Positions 1 through 7,687 of a stretch of 60,764 nt of DNA are shown here, one piece after another. Under the pieces are notes generated by a model, which saw only the letters and a program-made list of their open reading frames with translations, searched no databases and was not told where the DNA came from. The first letter of the stretch is position 1, and the number at the start of each line of letters is the position of its first letter. Both the position numbers and the translations under genes were made by a program. The DNA lies in assembly GCA_038562375.1 (NCBI GenBank), contig JBCFAY010000020.1, forward strand, positions 1 through 60,764. The letters are read 5' to 3'. The stretch is from JBCFAY01 sp038562375. Its GTDB lineage: Bacteria > Bacillota > Clostridia > Christensenellales > CAG-138.

Positions 1-49
1 GCTTTTCCTCAAAACTCCACTTCCTAAATTTCTGCCCTTTCTTCGCCAT
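1..49 (-). CDS. Transposase OrfA, N-terminal fragment (runs off the window)
   Basis: Read on the minus strand from ATG at 49, the frame gives MAKKGQKFRKWSFEEK before the window ends. A short basic start followed by a W/Y-S-x-E-x-K motif leading into a helix-turn-helix is typical of OrfA proteins of IS3-family elements, which bind the element ends and are joined to the OrfB integrase by frameshifting. A G-rich stretch and AAAAGGAG precede the start. Only 16 residues are visible, so the family call rests on resemblance to remembered N-termini, not on a domain. Confidence 0.5.
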   Translation of the reverse strand, partial: MAKKGQKFRKWSFEEK

Positions 50-108
50 CTCCTTTTCCCCCCTTATATCAAAAGTAGACACCATCTTTTTGATAATGTC
101 TACTTTTA
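1..108 (-). mobile_element. End of an insertion sequence, probably IS3 family (partial)
   Basis: The minus strand enters a transposase-like reading frame (1-49) preceded by an AT-rich stretch. An 11-bp inverted repeat lies at 71-81 (AAAAGTAGACA) and 97-107 (TGTCTACTTTT), where an element terminus would be expected. The true terminal repeat and any target duplication cannot be fixed because the rest of the element lies outside the window. The boundary at about 108 is an estimate: tatD ends at 161 just beyond it, so the element would sit immediately downstream of tatD. Confidence 0.5.
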
Positions 109-160
109 TCTTACTGGTTCAGCTCGTTCACGGCAGCTGCCTTTTATTTGCTCATGCTTA

Positions 161-955
161 TTATTGTTGATATAGTTGCTCGCTCTTTGTGCGCATTCCG
201 AAGCAATCAAGCCCGTTCTCATAGGTGATCCTCGCCGCCTCTTCGACGCCGACGCCCTGAAGGTCCGCCAGCTTCTTCGCGACGAGCGCGACCAGCGTCG
301 GATCGTTGCGCTTGCCGCGAAACGGTACCGGCGCGAGATAGGGGCAATCCGTCTCGATCAAAAGCCGCTCGAGCGGCAGCCGCGACGCCACATCCGTCAA
401 TCTTCTGGCATTCTCAAATGTGATCGCCCCGCCGAACGAGATGTACAACCCGAGGTTCAGACATTCGAACGCGGTTTCGATGCTCCCGGAAAAGCAGTGC
501 ATCACGCCCTTGAGGCCCTGTTTGTGCGCGCGCAGGATCTCCAAGGCGTCGCCGAACGCCTCGCGAACGTGGAGCACGACCGGAACGTCCAGTTCCTTCG
601 CGAGTTCGAGCTGCTCCACAAACCACTTCTTCTGCACGTCGCGCGGCGAAAAATCGTAATGGTAATCAAGGCCGATCTCGCCGAGCGCGCAGACTTTAGG
701 AAGGCGAAGCAGCCGCCTGAGCTCGTCCATCATGCCGTTTTGCATGTGCTGCGCTTCATGCGGGTGCATACCGACAGCCGCGTACACATGCTCATACCGC
801 CGGATCAGCTCCAGCGTCGTCCCGGTCGACCTTAGATCGCACGCGACGTCGAGCACCCTTGTCACTCCCTTTTGCGGGAACGACGCGATAAGCGCGTCCC
901 GATCGGGATCAAAGCGCTCGTCGCTCAGGTGCGCGTGGGTATCAAAGTACTCCAT
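161..955 (-). CDS. tatD: TatD family metal-dependent hydrolase / DNase
   Basis: This 264-aa protein has the usual length and motifs of TatD, a TIM-barrel metallo-hydrolase with 3'-5' exonuclease or DNase activity in the cytoplasm. The N-terminus carries the metal-binding DTHAHL (residues 6-11), followed by GEIGLDYHYD, HVREA, MHCFSG and IETDCPYLAP near the C-terminus. The ATG at 955 follows GGAGAGAGC at good spacing. It lies 55 bp downstream of metG on the same strand, an arrangement common in Firmicutes (metG-tatD), and is probably read through from the metG T-box promoter. The physiological substrate is not settled for the family. Confidence 0.93.
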   Translation of the reverse strand: MEYFDTHAHLSDERFDPDRDALIASFPQKGVTRVLDVACDLRSTGTTLELIRRYEHVYAAVGMHPHEAQHMQNGMMDELRRLLRLPKVCALGEIGLDYHYDFSPRDVQKKWFVEQLELAKELDVPVVLHVREAFGDALEILRAHKQGLKGVMHCFSGSIETAFECLNLGLYISFGGAITFENARRLTDVASRLPLERLLIETDCPYLAPVPFRGKRNDPTLVALVAKKLADLQGVGVEEAARITYENGLDCFGMRTKSEQLYQQ

Positions 956-1010
956 GCTCTCTCCATTTCAACAGCCGCGCTTGGGGCCTTCCGCCGATCC
1001 GAAGAGCGGA

Positions 1011-3008
1011 TCAGCGTACCTTGAGCCCATCCTGCATCTCGGACATCGTCGTAAGTACGGAAAGGTTGACGTCGTCCTCGTCGGACGCGGCGAGTATCAT
1101 CCCGTGGCTTTCGATGCCGCACAGCGTGACCGGCTTGAGGTTCGCAACGAGCACCACCGTCTTGCCGACGAAATCGTCCGGCGAATACCAGGCCTTGATG
1201 CCCGACACAACGGTACGCTCCTCGCCGCCCACCTTCAAGGTGACCTTTAACAGTTTTTTGCTGCGCTTGACCTCCTCGCAGGCAAGCACTTTCGCAAGGC
1301 GAAGATCGATCTTCGCGAAATCCTCATACTCGATCTGCGCCGTTTTCTCAGCGGGGGCTTCCCGCTCGACGTTGCTGGACACCTTCTCCTGCTCGCCCTG
1401 CGGCGCTTGGGGTGCGGCCTCCTCCTGCGCCTTCTTCATCATGCTTTCGAGCTCCTCCAGCTCTTTCTTAATGTCGATGCGCGGGAACAGGGCTTCGCCC
1501 TTTTGGACCTTCACGCCCGAGGGCAGACCCCCGAAGCGCGCGAGGCTGTCATGATCTTTGAGCGCCTCGTCCGTCACGCCGAGCTGCGCGAAGATCTTAG
1601 GCGCGGTGCTCGGAAGATACGCCTGCAAAAGCACCGCAGCGCCGCGCAGACACTCCGCGAGGTTATACAGCACCGTGCCGAGGCGCGGTTTGCTTTCCTC
1701 GCTCTTGGCGAGCACCCATGGGGCAGTCGTGTCGATGTATTTATTGCACGCTCCTACGAGCTTCCAGATCTCCTGCAACGCTTCAGGCAGGCGCAGGGAT
1801 GCCATGTGCGTTTCCACAGCGCCGCTCATCGCCTCGAAGAGAGAAATAAGCTCCGCGTCTTCCGGCGCGACCGCGCCGCGCTCCGGCACGACCCCGTCGA
1901 AATACTTGTCGATCATGGCAACGGTGCGCGAGAGCAGGTTCCCGATATCGTTCGCCAGATCGCTGTTGATGCGATAGATCAGCGTCTCGTTGGAGAAGAC
2001 GCCGTCCGAACCGAACGGGACCTCGCGCAAGAGGAAATAGCGAATCGCGTCGACGCCGTAGCGCTCGCAGAGCTTCACGGGGTCGACCACATTCCCCTTG
2101 GACTTGCTCATCTTGCCGCCTTCGAGTATCAGCCAGCCGTGGCCGAACACCTGTTTGGGCAAAGGTTCGCCCAAAGCGAGCAGCATGATCGGCCAGATGA
2201 TCGTATGAAAGCGCACGATCTCCTTGCCGACCAAATGTACGTCGCACGGCCAGTATTTGCGGTAGAGCGAATCGTCGTCCGAAAGATAACCGAGCTTCGT
2301 GATGTAGTTGGAGAGCGCGTCGATCCAGACATAGACGACATGCTTCTCGTCGAACGTCACCGGGATGCCCCACTTGAAGCTCGTGCGGCTGACGCACAGA
2401 TCCTCCAGCCCCGGGAGCAGGAAGTTTTGCAGCATCTCGTTGGTGCGGCTCACCGGCTGGATGAATTCGGGATTATCCTCAATATGCTTGATCAGCCGGT
2501 CCGCGTACTTGGAGAGCTTAAAGAAATAGCTCTCCTCCTCCACCATCTCCACGGGCCGTCCGCAGTCCGGACAACATCCGTCCTTGAGCTGGCGCTCGAG
2601 CCAAAAGCTCTCGCAGGGCGTGCAGTAATGCCCCGTGTATGAGGACTTGTAGATATCGCCCTGATCGTAGAGCCTTTTGAAGATCTTCTGAACAGCGGCG
2701 ACGTGATAATCGTCCGTCGTGCGGACGAACCCGTCGTTGGAGATATCCATCAGCTTCCAAAGGTCCTTGAAGCCCGCGACGATATCGTCCACGTATTTCT
2801 GAGGGGGCACCCCCTTCTCCTTCGCCTTGCGCTCAATCTTCTGGCCATGCTCGTCCGAGCCGGTCAGAAAATATACGTCGTAACCGGTCAGCCTCTTGTA
2901 GCGGGCGATCGCGTCCGCTGCGACCGTGCAGTACGCATGTCCGATGTGCAGCTTGTCGCTCGGATAATAGATCGGCGTTGTAAGATAGTACGTTCCCCGA
3001 TTCTTCAT
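1011..3008 (-). CDS. metG: Methionyl-tRNA synthetase
   Basis: The 665-aa class I aminoacyl-tRNA synthetase charges tRNA-Met. The HIGH motif is at residues 21-24 and KMSKS near 299-303. A zinc knuckle is visible (CTPC...CPDC), placing it with MetG proteins that retain zinc ligands. The C-terminal ~105 residues (from about YEDFAKIDLRLAKVL) form the tRNA-binding/EMAP-like dimerisation domain, after a charged linker rich in E, K and A. The ATG at 3008 follows GGAGG seven bases upstream. Expression is probably controlled by the T-box leader directly upstream, so it rises when uncharged tRNA-Met accumulates. Confidence 0.97.
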   Translation of the reverse strand: MKNRGTYYLTTPIYYPSDKLHIGHAYCTVAADAIARYKRLTGYDVYFLTGSDEHGQKIERKAKEKGVPPQKYVDDIVAGFKDLWKLMDISNDGFVRTTDDYHVAAVQKIFKRLYDQGDIYKSSYTGHYCTPCESFWLERQLKDGCCPDCGRPVEMVEEESYFFKLSKYADRLIKHIEDNPEFIQPVSRTNEMLQNFLLPGLEDLCVSRTSFKWGIPVTFDEKHVVYVWIDALSNYITKLGYLSDDDSLYRKYWPCDVHLVGKEIVRFHTIIWPIMLLALGEPLPKQVFGHGWLILEGGKMSKSKGNVVDPVKLCERYGVDAIRYFLLREVPFGSDGVFSNETLIYRINSDLANDIGNLLSRTVAMIDKYFDGVVPERGAVAPEDAELISLFEAMSGAVETHMASLRLPEALQEIWKLVGACNKYIDTTAPWVLAKSEESKPRLGTVLYNLAECLRGAAVLLQAYLPSTAPKIFAQLGVTDEALKDHDSLARFGGLPSGVKVQKGEALFPRIDIKKELEELESMMKKAQEEAAPQAPQGEQEKVSSNVEREAPAEKTAQIEYEDFAKIDLRLAKVLACEEVKRSKKLLKVTLKVGGEERTVVSGIKAWYSPDDFVGKTVVLVANLKPVTLCGIESHGMILAASDEDDVNLSVLTTMSEMQDGLKVR

Positions 3009-3282
3009 AAGAATCCCTCCTAAAATAAAATGTCCCCGGCATATGCGCCAAGGGACGAGCTTTTGCTAAGCCGTGGTACCACCCTAATTCGCGTACAAGA
3101 GTACGCCTCATAAGCCATGCGATATCGGGCATGCCCCGCTCTCTCTCAGGCCAATGGCGTTCGGGAAAGCCGCTCCGGAACCATATTCGGACGGGCGGCC
3201 TGCCGGGCTTGCACCTCTCCCCGGCTCTCTGTAAACGCCGTAAACCGCTTACTCTTTCCATCATCGCGCTGTGGTATCGATT
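3009..3282 (-). promoter_or_regulatory. T-box riboswitch leader of metG
   Basis: On the minus strand the leader contains GGAAAGAGTA near its start, an AGAGAG element and a GAGGTGCAAGC loop typical of Stem I. The T-box core AATTAGGGTGGTACCACG lies at about 3072-3089. A terminator hairpin (GTCCC...GGGAC then ATTTTATTTT) lies at 3026-3055, just before the ribosome binding site. In the specifier region an ATG triplet occurs in the context GAATATGG, consistent with tRNA-Met. T-box leaders bind uncharged tRNA and switch from termination to read-through. The boundaries are approximate; the specifier assignment is an inference from context. Confidence 0.9.
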
Positions 3283-3288
3283 TGTTTC

Positions 3289-3317
3289 AGTGTACGGTCA
3301 GATCCGGTTTTTGTCAA
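3289..3317 (-). promoter_or_regulatory. Sigma-A promoter for metG
   Basis: TTGACA (3312-3317), a 17-bp spacer and TACACT (3289-3294) on the minus strand place transcription start near 3282, just ahead of the T-box Stem I. Confidence 0.7.
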
Positions 3318-3335
3318 CGCCCTTTTGCCAAACTC

Positions 3336-3364
3336 TTTGCATTTGCCCGAAAGAACGCTATAAT
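3336..3364 (+). promoter_or_regulatory. Candidate sigma-A promoter for the TrmN6-like gene
   Basis: TTTGCA (3336-3341), a 17-bp spacer and TATAAT (3359-3364) on the plus strand. The predicted start of transcription is near 3371, so the mRNA leader would be only about 13 nt. That supports the ATG at 3384, because an upstream ATG at 3363 would fall inside the -10 element. Confidence 0.55.
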
Positions 3365-3383
3365 GGGCCAAAGGAGCAAGGGC

Positions 3384-4118
3384 ATGAACGAGTTCCCTCT
3401 GCTGCCCGGCGAGCGGGCGGTCGATCTTCAATACAACGGCCTATTCATACTGCAAAGCGCGAAAGCGCAGGGCGTGGGCACGGATTCCGTCCTGCTCGCG
3501 AATTTTACGCGCCTGAACGCAAAGGAGCGCGCGGTAGATCTTGGCTGCGGAACAGGCTTAATCTGCCTTCTGCTCGCATCGCGCACGGGCGCTCGGATCA
3601 CGGGCGTCGAACTGATTGCTGAGACCGCCGACATGGCGCGGCGAAGCGCGATGATGAACGGCATTATAAACGTATCGATCCTATGCTCGGACTTAAACGG
3701 CGCGCCAAAGGAGCTCGGCTGCGGGAAGTTCGACGCCGTCGTCTCCAATCCCCCCTTTTTTACCGTGGGAACCGTGAGCCCCGACCCGTTTCGCGCGGCT
3801 GCGCGCCACGACGTGAGCGCGACGCTCAAAGACATCGCCACAAGCGCCTCGGCGCTTTTAAAAAATGGCGGCAGATTTACCATGATCTACCCCTCGGCCT
3901 CTCTGTGCGACGCGCTGACGACGCTCCGGGAGCATGCGCTCGAGCCGAAACGGCTGCGCTTCGTTGCTTCGCGGGCGGATCGCCCGCCCCGCCGCGCGCT
4001 GATCGAGGCGAAAAAGGGCGCTTCTGCGGGGCTGATTGTGGAACCGCTGCTCGTCATGCACGACGCTTCAGGCGCTTATACCGATGAAATGAACCGGATC
4101 TACCACATCCAATCGTGA
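3384..4118 (+). CDS. TrmN6-like tRNA1(Val) adenine-N6 methyltransferase
   Basis: The 244-aa protein is a class I SAM-dependent methyltransferase. Motif I is VDLGCGTGLICLLLA and the catalytic amino-methyltransferase motif is NPPF within VVSNPPFF, which marks N6-adenine methylation. The N-terminus LQYNGLFILQSAKAQGVGTDSVLLANF matches the family that modifies A37 of tRNA1(Val) (YfiC/TrmN6, YabB in Bacillus). ATG 3384 was chosen because AAGGAG lies eight bases upstream. The gene is followed after nine bases by rsmI; the yabB-rsmI pairing is common in Firmicutes, and both modify RNA of the translation machinery. Confidence 0.88.
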   Translation: MNEFPLLPGERAVDLQYNGLFILQSAKAQGVGTDSVLLANFTRLNAKERAVDLGCGTGLICLLLASRTGARITGVELIAETADMARRSAMMNGIINVSILCSDLNGAPKELGCGKFDAVVSNPPFFTVGTVSPDPFRAAARHDVSATLKDIATSASALLKNGGRFTMIYPSASLCDALTTLREHALEPKRLRFVASRADRPPRRALIEAKKGASAGLIVEPLLVMHDASGAYTDEMNRIYHIQS

Positions 4119-4127
4119 GGTACCACA

Positions 4128-4964
4128 ATGAGCGGAATGCTTTCCCTCTGCGCTACGCCGATCGGCAACCTCGAGGATATCACGCTGCGCGTGATCCGCA
4201 CACTCAAGGAGGCGGATCGCGTCTACGCCGAAGATACGCGCCATACGCGCGGGCTTCTCAGCCATTTGCAGATAAAAAAGCCTCTGATAAGCTGCCACGA
4301 ACATAATGAGAACGAGCGCGCGGCGGAAATCGTAGACAGAGTGCGCTCCGGCGAACGCATCGCCTATGTATCCGATGCGGGTATGCCCGGCATCAGCGAT
4401 CCCGGCGCGAAGCTCGCGCATGCGGCGATCGAAGAAGGCATTCCCTTTGAGGTTTTGCCCGGCGCGTCCGCCCTCCCTATGGCGGCGGTATTAAGCGGCT
4501 TGGACATCGATCGCCTGCTGTTTTTGGGTTTCCTTCCGCGGACGAATAAGGAACGCCGTGAGCTTTTGCTCGCTCGCGTGCACGAACCCTGCACAATGAT
4601 ACTCTATGAGAGCCCGCAGCGCGTCGCCGAAACGCTTGCAGAGCTTTGTGAATACTGGGGCGACCGGTCGGCCGCGCTGATGCGGGAATTGACGAAGCTC
4701 TACGAAGAGACCCGCCGCGGGACGCTCCGCTCGCTTGCGGAAGAATGTTCCGCCACTTTGGTGCGCGGCGAATGCGTGATCGCCGTCGCGGGAGCCGGCC
4801 CCGACGCCAAAGAGCGCTCAGAATCGCCTGACGAAATGCTCCTAAAGCTCCTAAGTCAGGGCATGAGCGTCAAAGACGCCGCGAAGCAGGCGAGCGCGGT
4901 ACTCGAGATGCCGAAGAATGAAGCGTATGAATTGGCGCTAAGGCTGCAAAGCCAGCGCCGTTGA
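4128..4964 (+). CDS. rsmI: 16S rRNA C1402 2'-O-ribose methyltransferase RsmI
   Basis: At 278 aa this is a full-length RsmI, a tetrapyrrole-methylase-fold enzyme that methylates the 2'-OH of C1402 in the decoding centre of 16S rRNA using SAM. Recognisable segments are LCATPIGNLEDITLR at the N-terminus, EDTRHTRGLL, HEHNE, the glycine-rich VSDAGMPGISDPG loop and LPGASALPMA. The C-terminal tail (LLKLLSQGMSVKDAAKQAS) is the small helical domain found in many RsmI proteins. It is translated from ATG 4128 after GTGAGGTACCACA and is coupled to the preceding methyltransferase gene. Confidence 0.95.
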   Translation: MSGMLSLCATPIGNLEDITLRVIRTLKEADRVYAEDTRHTRGLLSHLQIKKPLISCHEHNENERAAEIVDRVRSGERIAYVSDAGMPGISDPGAKLAHAAIEEGIPFEVLPGASALPMAAVLSGLDIDRLLFLGFLPRTNKERRELLLARVHEPCTMILYESPQRVAETLAELCEYWGDRSAALMRELTKLYEETRRGTLRSLAEECSATLVRGECVIAVAGAGPDAKERSESPDEMLLKLLSQGMSVKDAAKQASAVLEMPKNEAYELALRLQSQRR

Positions 4965-5032
4965 ATCCGAAGATGTTTTCCAAAAGCCACCTATAAAGAG
5001 CTCGCCCCCAACTGCGACAGCACGATGGACTG

Positions 5033-5058
5033 ATATCTCCGACCCCAAAGCATATATA
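5033..5058 (+). promoter_or_regulatory. Candidate sigma-E type sporulation promoter for spmAB
   Basis: An ATA at 5033-5035, 15 bp, then CATATATA at 5051-5058 resembles the sigma-E pattern (ATA, about 16 bp, CATACANT). SpmA/SpmB are mother-cell sporulation proteins in Bacillus, so the match is biologically sensible, but the -10 element is not exact. Confidence 0.4.
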
Positions 5059-5082
5059 TTTGGAAAGGGAGGGATGCTGTCT

Positions 5083-5652
5083 ATGATGGCTTGGGTGTTT
5101 GGGGGCTTTATACTCGCGGGCGTCATCCTAGGCTTTGTGAGCGGGACGCCCGGTGCGATCGTCGATTCGCTGATACAGGGCGCTTCCGACGCGGTGACGC
5201 TCTGCATATCGCTCGCCGGTGCGTATATGCTGTGGATGGGCTTGATGCGCGTCGCACAGCAGTCCGGCATGATCGATTCGCTCTCCCGGCGAATGCGCCC
5301 GCTGATCCGTTTCCTGATCCCGGGTGCGGGCAGCGCGACGGCGCCGATCACGCTCAATCTCGCCGCGAACTTCCTCGGGATGGGCAATGCGGCGACCCCG
5401 TTCGGCCTCGCGGCGATGCAGGAATTGAACAGGTCAAATCCGCGTCCGGGCCGGGCGACGGACGCCATGTGCATGTTCTTGTGCATCAACGCATCCTCGA
5501 TTCAGCTGATCCCCACCACCGTAATTTCGCTGCGCGTCGCCGCAGGCAGCGCCGACCCGTACGCGATCGTCCTCCCTACGCTGATCGCCACTTTGATCTG
5601 CGCGGTATCGGCCGTGATGTTGTGCCGGCTGCTCGCGCCTTTGTTCCCATGA
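5083..5652 (+). CDS. spmA: Spore maturation protein A
   Basis: This 189-aa polytopic membrane protein belongs to the nucleoside-recognition (Gate) domain family. SpmA acts with SpmB in spore core dehydration and heat resistance. Several hydrophobic segments are visible and conserved stretches include PLIRFLIPG, ITLNLAANFLGMGNAATPFGLAAMQEL and MCMFLCINASSIQLIPTT. Two starts are possible: ATG 5074 abuts the AAAGGGAGGG ribosome binding site, whereas ATG 5083 has nine bases of spacing and is preferred. The stop overlaps the spmB start (ATGA), indicating translational coupling. Confidence 0.92.
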   Translation: MMAWVFGGFILAGVILGFVSGTPGAIVDSLIQGASDAVTLCISLAGAYMLWMGLMRVAQQSGMIDSLSRRMRPLIRFLIPGAGSATAPITLNLAANFLGMGNAATPFGLAAMQELNRSNPRPGRATDAMCMFLCINASSIQLIPTTVISLRVAAGSADPYAIVLPTLIATLICAVSAVMLCRLLAPLFP

Positions 5653-6161
5653 GCGCGGCGATCGTTCCGGCCTGCATCCTCTTCGTCATCGGTTATGCGC
5701 TCTATAAGCGCACGGACGTATACGGCGCGTTCGTCGAAGGCGCTGCCGATGCGCTGCGCGTCATCGTGCGCATACTCCCTTACATGGCGGCGATGCTCAT
5801 CGCGCTCAACGCCTTTCGCGCTTCCGGCGCGATGGCGGCGCTCATCCGCCTGCTTTCCCCCGCGCTCGAAGCGATCCGGATGCCTGCGGAGCTCGTTCCC
5901 CTGGCGGTGCTCCGCCCCTTCTCCGGCAGCGCATCGCTCGCGATCCTGAGCGATCTGTACGCGCAATACGGATCGGATTCCTTCATCGGTTTGGCCGCCT
6001 CCGTCATGATGGGTTCTTCAGAAACCATTTTTTACACGGTAGCGTTATATTTCGGCGCAGTATCCGTGACAAAAACCCGCCATGCCGTTCCCGCGGCGCT
6101 TTTAAGCGGCATCATCGGAACGGTTGTCTCGCTGGTGCTCTCGCATTGGTTCTGGTCATGA
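5649..6161 (+). CDS. spmB: Spore maturation protein B
   Basis: The 170-aa membrane protein is the partner of SpmA. It shows an N-terminal membrane segment (IVPACILFVIGYALY), a KRTDVYGAFVEGA segment, the conserved PLAVLRPFSGSASLAIL and MMGSSETIFYTVALYFGAV motifs, and a final membrane helix. The ATG at 5649 overlaps the spmA stop by four bases. An open frame extends far upstream across spmA, but the coupled ATG and the family length identify this start. The pair is normally expressed in the mother cell and affects spore core water content. Confidence 0.92.
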   Translation: MSAAIVPACILFVIGYALYKRTDVYGAFVEGAADALRVIVRILPYMAAMLIALNAFRASGAMAALIRLLSPALEAIRMPAELVPLAVLRPFSGSASLAILSDLYAQYGSDSFIGLAASVMMGSSETIFYTVALYFGAVSVTKTRHAVPAALLSGIIGTVVSLVLSHWFWS

Positions 6162-6181
6162 ACATCGCGATGTGTTATGAT
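6153..6181 (+). promoter_or_regulatory. Candidate promoter for comB
   Basis: TGGTCA (6153-6158), 17 bp and TATGAT (6176-6181) preceded by TG (extended -10). It overlaps the end of spmB and lies 37 bp before the comB start, suggesting that comB is transcribed separately from the sporulation pair. Confidence 0.5.
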
Positions 6182-6217
6182 ACGTAGAGTAGAATTCGGA
6201 GTATCAGGGGAAACAAC

Positions 6218-6937
6218 ATGAGAATTGACGTGATCTCGCAGTATGCGAAACTAACCGATAACCAGCTGGCCTCCTGCACATCGATCGTGGTGGATCTGCT
6301 GCGCGCAAGCACGACGATCATCTATGCGATCAAAAACGGCGCCAGCCAAATTATCCCTGCATCGGACCCCGGTGATGCGGTCACCCTTTCCAGCCGTCTG
6401 GGCGGGCGCGACTGCGTGCTATGCGGCGAGCGGGGCGGATTGAAGCTCCCGGGATTTGAATTGGGCAACTCGCCTTTGGAGTATACCCCCGAAATCGTTA
6501 AGGGCAAAACGGTCATCCTCAGCACCACAAACGGAACACTTGCCATTCAAAGCGTTCGCAGTTCCGCCACGATGTTGATCGGCGCGCTTGTAAACTGCAC
6601 GGCGGTCGCCAAAGCCGCGATTCAAGCGGGAAACGACGTCGTGATCCAATGCGCCGGCACCGAGGGTCAATTCTCGGCTGACGACGCCGTCGCGGCGGGC
6701 GCGATCGTGGATACGCTCCAGAAAAACCTGGGGGCCGCGCCTACACTGAACGATCTTGCGTTCTGTTCGCGTATGCTGTATCAGGATTATTTGGACGGCA
6801 GGCTGGACGTTTCGCGCACGTTCCATTATGGCCGCCTGGTCGAGCTCGGATTCAATCAGGATGTGGAGCTCTGTTTCCAGCGCGACACCACCGACGTAGT
6901 TCCCGTTTACCGCAATGGGGTAATCGTCGCGAAATAA
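6218..6937 (+). CDS. comB: 2-phosphosulfolactate phosphatase family protein (ComB)
   Basis: The 239-aa protein matches ComB, a Mg-dependent phosphatase that converts 2-phospho-3-sulfolactate to sulfolactate. Family features are VVDLLRASTTIIYAI near the N-terminus, GERGGLKLPGFELGNSP in the middle, and VILSTTNGT followed by IQCAGTEGQFSADDAVAAG. ATG 6218 follows AGGGGAAACAAC. No other coenzyme M or sulfolactate gene lies nearby, so the physiological substrate here is uncertain; ComB homologues are frequent in Clostridia lacking coenzyme M. A terminator-like hairpin follows at 7041-7074. Confidence 0.88.
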   Translation: MRIDVISQYAKLTDNQLASCTSIVVDLLRASTTIIYAIKNGASQIIPASDPGDAVTLSSRLGGRDCVLCGERGGLKLPGFELGNSPLEYTPEIVKGKTVILSTTNGTLAIQSVRSSATMLIGALVNCTAVAKAAIQAGNDVVIQCAGTEGQFSADDAVAAGAIVDTLQKNLGAAPTLNDLAFCSRMLYQDYLDGRLDVSRTFHYGRLVELGFNQDVELCFQRDTTDVVPVYRNGVIVAK

Positions 6938-7040
6938 CCGTTGGGCGGGTATGTATCCATGCTGCCGGACCTGCGCTCCGGTATCGCTGTTTAAATCACC
7001 ATTGTTTCCCTTTGACTGAAGATACTGTATAAAAGGACGA

Positions 7041-7074
7041 AGGCAACCGATTTGCGGATGATCGGTTGCCTTTT
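7041..7074. terminator. Bidirectional hairpin between comB and the BclA-like gene
   Basis: Arms AGGCAACCGAT (7041-7051) and ATCGGTTGCCT (7061-7071) with a 9-nt loop, followed by TTTT on the plus strand. It can end both the plus-strand comB transcript and the convergent minus-strand gene. Confidence 0.75.
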
Positions 7075-7139
7075 GCGGTGCCTCCCATTCGGGCTCGGAT
7101 GCAATCCACAGGCTTAGGTTTAGGCGTATGTCCCCTGCA

Positions 7140-7619
7140 TCAGACGGATTCGGGACACTCTTCCAATATTCTAACGCGAGTGATGGATATGCTTCCGCAA
7201 ACGGGTACGGGCAGGTCGCTCGTCGTTGCAGATGTAAGGAGGATCTCAATGTCTTCTTTGGTTTCAAGCAAAAACGAATTTGCCGCCGTAACATACGAGA
7301 AGTCGGAAAACGATTGAGCCGAAGCACTTGAAGCCTGAATGGCAACCCCATTTAGCATCGCCTTTGTGGCAATCGCATGAATTCCGTCTTCAAGGCGTGC
7401 GCAGACGGAATATGAGATCTGGTAAATCGCTCCTTTCGCGAGCGCGATGCGGTTTTCCATGCCGCTTATGGCAATGCTGTCGCCATAGATGAAGTCCACG
7501 GACAATTGGAACGGTTGCAATTGGGTATATTCTGCGTCGCAAATACTAAAGCGCGCGCAATCGGGAACGATCGCAACGGCAGGCATAGCATTGGGATTGC
7601 AAAAACACTTGATGGACAA
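7140..7619 (-). CDS. BclA/C1q-like (TNF-like jelly-roll) protein, probable spore-surface protein
   Basis: The 159-aa protein resembles the C-terminal globular domain of exosporium glycoproteins such as BclA: strands around DFIYGDSIAISGMENRIALA, then GAIYQISYSVCARLEDG, KAMLNGVAIQ and DIEILLTSAT...SISITRV. No collagen-like Gly-X-Y region and no signal peptide are present, so it is a stand-alone head domain. Translation begins at TTG 7619, with AAAGGGGG eight bases upstream. A sigma-K-like promoter lies 42-68 bp upstream, supporting late mother-cell expression and a place in the spore coat or exosporium. The family call is by pattern only. Confidence 0.7.
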   Translation of the reverse strand: MSIKCFCNPNAMPAVAIVPDCARFSICDAEYTQLQPFQLSVDFIYGDSIAISGMENRIALAKGAIYQISYSVCARLEDGIHAIATKAMLNGVAIQASSASAQSFSDFSYVTAANSFLLETKEDIEILLTSATTSDLPVPVCGSISITRVRILEECPESV

Positions 7620-7660
7620 CTTCTTGGCCCCCTTTCAAACGGCGAATCGCTTTTCAATTA

Positions 7661-7687
7661 CAATATATGCATTTTGATTCACAAGGT
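7661..7687 (-). promoter_or_regulatory. Sigma-K-like promoter of the BclA-like gene
   Basis: On the minus strand: AC (7687-7686) within GCACCTTG, 16 bp, then CATATATTG (7669-7661). Sigma-K promoters have AC in the -35 and CATANNNTA in the -10. The last base deviates. The same GCACCTTG-N11-GCATANANTG arrangement recurs at 19097-19124. Confidence 0.55.

Noticed and set aside
5091..5648. Extension of the spmB frame back through spmA
   Set aside because: The ATGA-coupled start at 5649 gives the family length; the upstream part is an out-of-frame shadow of spmA.
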